A model generated the notes under the pieces. It had not been told where the DNA came from and did no database searches. It saw only the letters and a list, made by a program, of their open reading frames with translations. The position numbers were made by a program, and so were the translations under genes. 64,000 bases of DNA. It comes from Pseudomonas sp. BP8 (lineage in GTDB: Bacteria; Pseudomonadota; Gammaproteobacteria; Pseudomonadales; Pseudomonadaceae). Below, piece by piece: positions 58,436 to 64,000 of the stretch. The first letter of the stretch is position 1; each line of letters starts with the position of its first letter. The stretch spans positions 5,737,501 through 5,801,500 of the forward strand of contig NZ_JAGINK010000001.1 of assembly GCF_017875955.1 (NCBI RefSeq), read 5' to 3'.

Positions 58436-60211
58436 ATGCGCCGCCTGTTTTTCCTGCTGTTCCTGCTGCTGGCCAGCCCGGCTTTCGCCTCCGGCCTGCT
58501 CGACAACCGCCCCAGCGCCACCCTTGGCGCATCCTCGCTGAACAACAGCGCCGACTTCCTGCCCGTGCACGAGGCCTTCAAGCTCAGCCTGGTCGGCAGC
58601 GACGCCCACAGCATCAAACTGCGCTTCGTCGCCACCGACGGCTACTACCTGTACCGCCACCGCTTCCAGTTCCGCAGCGAGCCGGCCGACATTGCCCTGG
58701 GCACCGCGCAGATCCCGCCGGGCGAAGCCAAGCACGATGAATTCTTCGGCGATGTCGAGGTGTACCACGGCGTCGTCGACATCGAGGTCCCCCGCCCCGC
58801 CGCCGACTCACGCGCCTTCACCTTGCTGGTCGGCTACCAGGGCTGCGCCGACAAAGGCCTGTGCTATCCGCCGGAAACCGTGCGCCTGGCCATCGATGGC
58901 CAAGGCAGCGGCGTACCCGCCAGTGCAGAGCAGGGCTGGAGCTGGAAGTCGCTGGTGCTGTTCTTCCTCGCTGGCGTCGGCCTGACATTTACCCCCTGCG
59001 TGCTGCCGATGCTGCCGATCCTCTCTGGGGTGGTCCTGCGCGGTCAGGTCGGTGGCTGGCGTGGCCTCAGCCTGTCGCTTGCCTACGTGCTGCCGATGGC
59101 CGCCTGCTTTGCCCTGCTTGGCGCGCTGATGGGCGTATTCGGCGCCGGCCTGAACCTGCAGGCGCGGTTGCAATCGGCCTGGGTCCTGGTGCCGTTTGCG
59201 TTGTTCTTCGTGCTGTTCGCGCTGGCCATGTTCGGCCTGTTCGAACTGAAGCTGCCTCAGGCCTTGAGCAACCGCCTGGCCGGCGTCGCCAATCGCACCA
59301 AAGGCGGCTCACTGTTAGGTGCGGCAGTCCTCGGCGTGCTCTCCAGTCTGCTCGTCTCGCCGTGCGTTTCAGCACCACTGGCAGGTGCCCTGCTGTATAT
59401 CAGCGCCAGTGGTGACGCACTCGGTGGCGCCTTGAAGCTGTTTGCCCTGGGCCTGGGCATGGGCGCCCCGCTGCTGCTGATCGCTACCGGTGGCGCCGCC
59501 TGGCTGCCGAAGAGCGGTGCCTGGATGAACACCGTCAAGAACGCCATCGGCGTGCTCCTGCTGGGACTGGCCATCGGCCTGCTGAGCCGGGTGCTGCCCG
59601 GCCCGGCCACCTTGCTCCTGATTGGCCTGCTGGCCGCTGGCGTGGCGCTGTTCCTCGGTACGCTGGAGTTGGTTGTGAAGAGCCCGCGCGAGCGCCTGGC
59701 ACAGTTGCTTGGCCTGGCCCTGCTGGTCTATGCACTGGCCTGCTGGTACGGCGCCTTGAGCGGTCAGGGCGACCCGCTGCGCCCGCTGCCCGCCCCGCCC
59801 CAGGCAAGCAACGCGCTGGCAGCGCCGGTCGCGGCGGATGCCTGGCAGACCGTCACCACCCCGGCGGCGCTGGATGCCGCGCTGGCCGAGGCCAAGGCCG
59901 CCGGCCAGCCGGTCCTGCTCGACTGGTACGCCGACTGGTGCATCAGTTGCAAGGTGATCGAGCACGAGGTGCTCCCGGCGACTGCGGTGCAGGCGCAGCT
60001 GGGCGGGTTCAAGCTGCTGCGTTTCGACATCACCGAAAGCAATGCCGAGCAGCGCACGCTGCTCGACCGCTACCAGCTGTTCGGCCCGCCAGCGCTGATT
60101 TTCTTTGCCGCGAACGGCAGCGAAATGAGCAGCGATCGGGTGGTTGGCGAAATAAACGCCGGCGATTTTGCAGAAGTTCTCGCGCGCGTACGCGGCAAAC
60201 TCGGTCTATAA
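58436..60211 (+). CDS. dsbD: Thiol:disulfide interchange protein DsbD (DipZ)
   Basis: 591 residues from the ATG at 58436; the 27-codon extension to 58355 is rejected because the signal peptide begins here (MRRLFFLLFLLLASPAFA). Periplasmic alpha domain: C137 and C143 (GCADKGLCYPP). Membrane beta domain: C188 (FTPCVLPMLPIL) and C310 (VSPCVSAPLAG). C-terminal thioredoxin-like gamma domain: C502 and C505 in DWCISCK. It carries reducing power from cytosolic thioredoxin across the inner membrane to DsbC and cytochrome c maturation proteins. Confidence 0.95.
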   Translation: MRRLFFLLFLLLASPAFASGLLDNRPSATLGASSLNNSADFLPVHEAFKLSLVGSDAHSIKLRFVATDGYYLYRHRFQFRSEPADIALGTAQIPPGEAKHDEFFGDVEVYHGVVDIEVPRPAADSRAFTLLVGYQGCADKGLCYPPETVRLAIDGQGSGVPASAEQGWSWKSLVLFFLAGVGLTFTPCVLPMLPILSGVVLRGQVGGWRGLSLSLAYVLPMAACFALLGALMGVFGAGLNLQARLQSAWVLVPFALFFVLFALAMFGLFELKLPQALSNRLAGVANRTKGGSLLGAAVLGVLSSLLVSPCVSAPLAGALLYISASGDALGGALKLFALGLGMGAPLLLIATGGAAWLPKSGAWMNTVKNAIGVLLLGLAIGLLSRVLPGPATLLLIGLLAAGVALFLGTLELVVKSPRERLAQLLGLALLVYALACWYGALSGQGDPLRPLPAPPQASNALAAPVAADAWQTVTTPAALDAALAEAKAAGQPVLLDWYADWCISCKVIEHEVLPATAVQAQLGGFKLLRFDITESNAEQRTLLDRYQLFGPPALIFFAANGSEMSSDRVVGEINAGDFAEVLARVRGKLGL

Positions 60212-60389
60212 CTTCCCGCTGACCGGGACATTTCTCGTCATACATGACCAGAGTTAATCATCTGGTCACATACTTTGCGCGAATCTCGGACATCGTGCTG
60301 GCTATTGCAGGGAACTGGACACTCGTGGTCGGTTTGCGGCATAGTCGCCGCGCATGTCGAATTGCCCTACAAGACCAAGGAACCCGCAG

Positions 60390-60842
60390 ATGGCAACGCT
60401 ACTGGTGCTGCACGGCCCCAACCTCAACCTGCTCGGGACTCGCGAGCCGGGTCACTACGGTGCCGCCACCCTCGCCCAGATCAACCAGGACCTGGAGCAG
60501 CGTGCCCGCGCCGCTGGCCACCATCTGCAGTACCTGCAGAGCAATGCCGAATACGAATTGATCGAACGTATCCACGCTGCCCGTAACGAAGGCGTCGACT
60601 TCATCCTGATCAATCCGGCTGCTTTCACCCACACCAGCGTCGCATTACGTGACGCATTGCTGGCGGTGAGCATCCCATTCATCGAAGTGCACCTGTCCAA
60701 CGTGCACAAGCGTGAACCGTTCCGGCACCACTCCTACTTCTCCGATGTGGCGGTAGGCGTGATCTGCGGCCTGGGCGCCACCGGCTACCGGTTGGCCCTG
60801 GAGTCTGCGCTGGAACACCTGGCTGGCAACGCACAGCCCTGA
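60390..60842 (+). CDS. aroQ: Type II 3-dehydroquinate dehydratase
   Basis: 150 residues from the ATG at 60390, with AAGGA upstream; the 12-codon extension is rejected. The type II fold is shown by HGPNLNLLGTREPGHYG with the catalytic Tyr at 23, NPAAFTHTSVALRDAL, and the signature EVHLSNVHKREPFRHHS. It dehydrates 3-dehydroquinate to 3-dehydroshikimate in the shikimate pathway. It precedes accB by 100 bp; a hairpin lies between. Confidence 0.95.
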   Translation: MATLLVLHGPNLNLLGTREPGHYGAATLAQINQDLEQRARAAGHHLQYLQSNAEYELIERIHAARNEGVDFILINPAAFTHTSVALRDALLAVSIPFIEVHLSNVHKREPFRHHSYFSDVAVGVICGLGATGYRLALESALEHLAGNAQP

Positions 60843-60851
60843 TGACACAAA

Positions 60852-60875
60852 GCCTTGGCCCTTGCGGGCCGAGGC
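60852..60875 (+). terminator. Hairpin between aroQ and accB
   Basis: GCCTTGGCCC (60852-60861), TTGC loop, GGGCCGAGGC (60866-60875): 10-bp stem with one G-T pair. It has no T-tract and may be an attenuator or message-stabilising element rather than a full terminator. Confidence 0.4.
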
Positions 60876-60942
60876 CATAGAGAAACGTTTTCGACACGTT
60901 TTCAAATTACGTCCCCGACCGAACCTTGGGAGTTGCTGATTA

Positions 60943-61398
60943 ATGGATATCCGTAAAGTCAAAAAGCTGATCGAACTGCTGGAAGAGTCCGGCATCGACG
61001 AACTGGAGATCAAGGAAGGCGAAGAGTCCGTTCGCATCAGCCGTCACAGCAAGACCCCAGCTGCCCAGCAATACTTCGCACCACAACCGATGGCCGCCGC
61101 CCCTGTCGCTGCTGCTCCGGTTGCTGCCGCCCCTGCCGCCGAAGCCGCTGCGCCTGCCCTGAAAGGCACCGTGGTGCGCTCGCCGATGGTCGGTACCTTC
61201 TACCGCAAGCCGTCGCCGACCTCGCCAAACTTCGCTGAAGTCGGGCAGAGCATCAAGAAGGGCGACACCCTGTGCATCGTCGAAGCAATGAAGATGATGA
61301 ACCACATCGAAGCCGAAATCGGCGGTGTCATCGACGCCATCCTGGTGGAAGACGGTCAGCCGGTTGAGTTCGACCAGCCGCTGTTCACCGTCGTTTGA
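60943..61398 (+). CDS. accB: Biotin carboxyl carrier protein of acetyl-CoA carboxylase
   Basis: 151 residues. The N-terminal docking region is MDIRKVKKLIELLEESG; a flexible Ala/Pro-rich linker covers about 50-72. The C-terminal biotinyl domain has the biotinylation site K117 in VEAMKMMNH. It carries CO2 on biotin for AccA/AccD in malonyl-CoA synthesis. accC follows after 17 bp, a classic accBC operon. Confidence 0.97.
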   Translation: MDIRKVKKLIELLEESGIDELEIKEGEESVRISRHSKTPAAQQYFAPQPMAAAPVAAAPVAAAPAAEAAAPALKGTVVRSPMVGTFYRKPSPTSPNFAEVGQSIKKGDTLCIVEAMKMMNHIEAEIGGVIDAILVEDGQPVEFDQPLFTVV

Positions 61399-61415
61399 TT
61401 CGCGGAGAGCCAACG

Positions 61416-62771
61416 ATGTCTGGGAAGCTGGAAAAAGTCCTGATCGCCAACCGTGGGGAAATTGCCCTGCGGATCCTGCGTGCCTGCAAAGAGCTGGGCA
61501 TCAAGACCGTCGCCGTTCACTCCACGGCTGACCGCGAACTGATGCACCTGGGCCTGGCAGACGAGTCGGTCTGCATTGGTCCTGCTTCGTCCAAAGATTC
61601 CTACCTGCACATCCCGGCGATCATCGCCGCCGCCGAAGTGACGGGCGCCACTGCCATTCACCCTGGCTATGGCTTCCTGGCGGAAAACGCCGACTTCGCC
61701 GAGCAGGTCGAGAAATCCGGTTTTGCCTTCATCGGCCCGACCGCTGCCACCATTCGCCTGATGGGCGACAAGGTGTCGGCCAAGGACGCCATGATCAAGA
61801 CCGGCGTACCGACTGTACCGGGCTCTGACGGCCCGCTGCCGGAAGACGAAGAAACCGCACTGGCGATTGCTCGCCAGGTCGGTTATCCGGTGATCATCAA
61901 GGCCGCCGGTGGCGGTGGTGGTCGCGGCATGCGCGTGGTGCACAAGGAAGAGGACCTGATCTCTTCGGCCAAGCTGACCCGTACCGAAGCCGGTGCTGCG
62001 TTCGGCAACCCGATGGTCTACCTCGAGAAGTTCCTGACCAATCCACGTCACGTGGAAGTCCAGGTACTCTCCGACGGCCAGGGCAACGCCATCCACCTCG
62101 GCGACCGCGACTGCTCGCTGCAGCGTCGTCACCAGAAGGTTCTGGAAGAAGCGCCGGCCCCGGGCATTGATGAGAAAGCGCGTCAGGAAGTCTTCAAGCG
62201 TTGCGTCGATGCCTGCATCGAGATCGGCTACCGTGGCGCCGGCACGTTCGAGTTCCTCTACGAGAACGGTAGCTTCTACTTCATCGAGATGAACACCCGC
62301 GTTCAGGTTGAGCATCCGGTGTCGGAGATGGTCACTGGCATCGACATCGTCAAGGAGATGCTCAGCATCGCCGCTGGCAACAAGCTGTCGTTCACCCAGG
62401 AAGACGTGGTCATCCGTGGTCACTCGCTGGAGTGCCGGATCAACGCCGAAGACCCGCGCAAGTTCATTCCGAGCCCGGGCACGGTCAAGCACTTCCATGC
62501 CCCGGGTGGCAATGGCGTGCGGGTCGATTCGCACCTGTACAGCGGCTATTCGGTACCACCGAACTATGACTCGCTGATCGGCAAGCTGATCACCTACGGC
62601 AAGGACCGCGACGAGGCCATGGCGCGCATGCGCAATGCCCTGGACGAAATCGTCGTCGACGGCATCAAGACCAACATCCCGCTGCACCGTGATCTGGTGC
62701 GCGATGAAGGTTTCTGCAAAGGTGGCGTCAACATTCATTACCTTGAGCACAAACTGGCTAACCAGGATTGA
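61416..62771 (+). CDS. accC: Biotin carboxylase subunit of acetyl-CoA carboxylase
   Basis: 451 residues from the ATG at 61416. The carbamoyl-phosphate-synthase-type ATP-grasp enzyme has VLIANRGEIALRILRA, the Gly-rich loop KAAGGGGGRGM and FIEMNTRVQVEHPVSEMVTG. It carboxylates biotin on AccB using ATP and bicarbonate. It is the second gene of accBC and is followed 23 bp later by a strong intrinsic terminator. Confidence 0.97.
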   Translation: MSGKLEKVLIANRGEIALRILRACKELGIKTVAVHSTADRELMHLGLADESVCIGPASSKDSYLHIPAIIAAAEVTGATAIHPGYGFLAENADFAEQVEKSGFAFIGPTAATIRLMGDKVSAKDAMIKTGVPTVPGSDGPLPEDEETALAIARQVGYPVIIKAAGGGGGRGMRVVHKEEDLISSAKLTRTEAGAAFGNPMVYLEKFLTNPRHVEVQVLSDGQGNAIHLGDRDCSLQRRHQKVLEEAPAPGIDEKARQEVFKRCVDACIEIGYRGAGTFEFLYENGSFYFIEMNTRVQVEHPVSEMVTGIDIVKEMLSIAAGNKLSFTQEDVVIRGHSLECRINAEDPRKFIPSPGTVKHFHAPGGNGVRVDSHLYSGYSVPPNYDSLIGKLITYGKDRDEAMARMRNALDEIVVDGIKTNIPLHRDLVRDEGFCKGGVNIHYLEHKLANQD

Positions 62772-62794
62772 TCTTGAGTTGATGATGTGAAAAA

Positions 62795-62821
62795 CCCCGG
62801 CCTGGTGCCGGGGTTTTTTTT
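62795..62821 (+). terminator. Rho-independent terminator of accBC
   Basis: CCCCGGC (62795-62801), CTGGT loop, GCCGGGG (62807-62813), then eight T (62814-62821): a perfect 7-bp stem with a T-tract, 23 bp after the accC stop. Confidence 0.95.
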
Positions 62822-62844
62822 GGGGGTTTCATGGATGGGTTGGG

Positions 62845-63571
62845 GGCTGCGCCCTGCGATTTGCGTTGCTAGTACCGGCCTCTTCGCGGGGCAAGCCCGC
62901 TTCTACAGGATGGGCGCAGATTTTGGGTTCGGCGCTATACCTGTAGGAGCGGGCTTGCCCCGCGAAGAGGCCCGAATACCCACCCCACCTGCCATTATCG
63001 AAAACAACGCCAACCCAGACGCCGCCCGTAACTCAACAGCCAGGGCAACGGCAGGCGAATCGCTGCGCTCTCGCTTTGTTTATTTTCCAGGAGATTTATG
63101 GGGTGGCTGGCAGGGCTGTGCCCTGCGATTTGCATTGGCAGTACCGGCCTCTTCGCGGGACAAGCCCGCTCCTACAGGATGGGCGCAGATTTTGGGTTCG
63201 GCGCTATACCTGTAGGAGCGGGCTTGCCCCGCGAAGAGGCCCGAATACCCACCCCACCTGCCATTATCGAAAACAACGCCAACCCAGACGCCGCCCGCAA
63301 CTCAACAGCCAGGGCAACGGCAGGCGAATCGCTGCGCTCTCGCTTTGTTTATTTTCCAGCAGATTTGTGGTGTGGCTGGCAGGGCTGCGCCCTGCGATTT
63401 GCATTGGCAGTACCGGCCTCTTCGCGGGACAAGCCCGCTCCTACAAGATGGGCGCAGATTTTGGGTTCGGCGCTATACCTGTAGGAGCGGGCTTGCCCCG
63501 CGAAGAGGCCCGAATATCCACCACCCATGCCACTATCAAAAACAACGCCAGCCCAGACGCCGCCCGTAACT
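62845..63571. repeat. Direct tandem repeat, period 269 bp, 2.7 copies, each with two inverted REPs
   Basis: Copy 1 starts at 62845, copy 2 at 63114, copy 3 at 63383 and breaks at about 63571. The spacing is exactly 269 bp in both steps, and sequence differs at only a few positions. Each copy holds a forward REP (62875-62909; +269; +538) and an inverted REP (62940-62972; +269; +538). An inverted single copy occurs at 23461-23665. Reading frames here are not continuous (269 is not a multiple of 3) and are not genes. Confidence 0.95.
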
Positions 63572-63818
63572 TCGCGACTTCAGGAGGCCGAGTGGAGGTC
63601 TTGCGCAGGGAGGTGGAGGCCCAGGAGGGGCCGTACAGCGCGGTCCTCCCGGAGCAAGACCGGAGTGAGGGAACCCGCAGCGCAGCGGAGGGCCGAGGCG
63701 CGGATACCGGTTATGCAGGGGGCGCTGATGCATGCAGAAAACCCCACACTCAAGTAAACTCCCCTCCTTCGCGCAGCCCCCGCGCTGCCCTCAACCCGAT
63801 TCATCAAAGGTACCCGCC
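63572..63818. other. Remainder of the accC-prmA gap, repeat tail and prmA leader
   Basis: The segment 63572-63700 includes GACCGGAGTGAGGGAACCCG and related sequence shared, on the opposite strand, with 23411-23460. From 63700 to 63818 is the prmA leader, with AAAGG at 63806-63810 as ribosome site. I see no gene. Confidence 0.6.
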
Positions 63819-64000
63819 ATGCCCTGGCTGCAAGTACGCCTGGCCATCAGCCCAGAACAAGCCGAAACCTACGAAGATGCCCTGCTGGAAGTAGGCGCTG
63901 TCTCGGTGACCTTCATGGACGCCGAAGACCAGCCGATCTTCGAGCCGGACCTCAACACCACACCACTGTGGTCGCACACTCACCTGCTGGCCCTGTTCGA
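63819..64000 (+). CDS. prmA: Ribosomal protein L11 methyltransferase, N-terminal part only
   Basis: Only about 60 codons are in the window; the gene continues to the right. The start [20 protein letters not shown] and [20 protein letters not shown] are characteristic of the PrmA N-terminal domain that binds L11. The SAM-binding domain is outside the window. PrmA trimethylates several sites on L11. The order accB-accC-prmA is usual in Pseudomonas, supporting the assignment. Confidence 0.93.

Noticed and set aside
62787..63894. Several overlapping frames (up to 272 codons) in the accC-prmA gap
   Set aside because: They read through REP repeats; the 269-bp period is not a multiple of 3 so the frames shift from copy to copy. 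These are repeat artefacts, not proteins.

Overview
The window is about 64 kb of high-GC chromosome from a Pseudomonas, most likely of the P. putida group. This rests on three things: near full-length homologues of Pseudomonas core genes in the familiar order (speA, an SUI1-family gene, a NUDIX gene, DUF2333, gcbA, a ctpL-like receptor, dsbD, aroQ, accB, accC, prmA); a copZ/copA/cueR copper block followed by a chemoreceptor; and about 35-bp palindromic REP elements of the P. putida type scattered between genes. No rRNA, tRNA, phage, transposase or CRISPR array was recognised.

Left part (1-23.2 kb): beta-alanine and malonate-semialdehyde catabolism (partial mmsA, aptA, a divergent LysR regulator); a TetR regulator and a YigZ-family protein; a regulatory-looking intergenic region with DnaA-box-like sites and paired TGATCA elements; a short-chain dehydrogenase; a purine-base deaminase pair (8-oxoguanine and adenine); an ArsR-family regulator; a Bcr/CflA exporter; the copper block with two CueR operators; a dCache chemoreceptor; an AraC regulator; a divergent thiolase / FabG-MaoC acyl-CoA module; a MazG-like protein with the tRNA methyltransferase CmoM; and two tandem DUF4136 lipoproteins.

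Middle part (23.2-40.7 kb): a complete Flp/Tad pilus locus. tadG, fppA, pprB and flp are on the plus strand. tadE-pprA, a DUF3613 gene and tadD-C-B-A-Z-rcpA-rcpC are on the minus strand. It encodes prepilin, prepilin peptidase, secretin, ATPase, inner-membrane platform, pseudopilins and the PprA/PprB two-component regulators. A stand-alone receiver gene follows flp, and an orphan two-partner-secretion transporter (TpsB) lies beyond it. Repeats bound the block: a TGGC microsatellite and a composite REP element on the left, a 70-bp tandem REP array on the right.

Right part (40.7-64 kb): cell-envelope genes (pbpC, a small membrane protein, a thioester alpha-2-macroglobulin lipoprotein), a DinF-type MATE exporter, speA, then signalling genes (gcbA diguanylate cyclase, CtpL-like receptor), dsbD, aroQ and the accBC operon. 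The 1-kb accC-prmA gap holds a strong terminator and a direct tandem repeat of exactly 269-bp period, 2.7 copies, each with two inverted REPs. The window ends inside prmA.

Most of the window is ordinary Pseudomonas core genome. The most unusual parts are the rearranged Tad locus with its extra receiver and TpsB neighbour, the 269-bp repeat array, and the 4.36-4.71 kb intergenic region.
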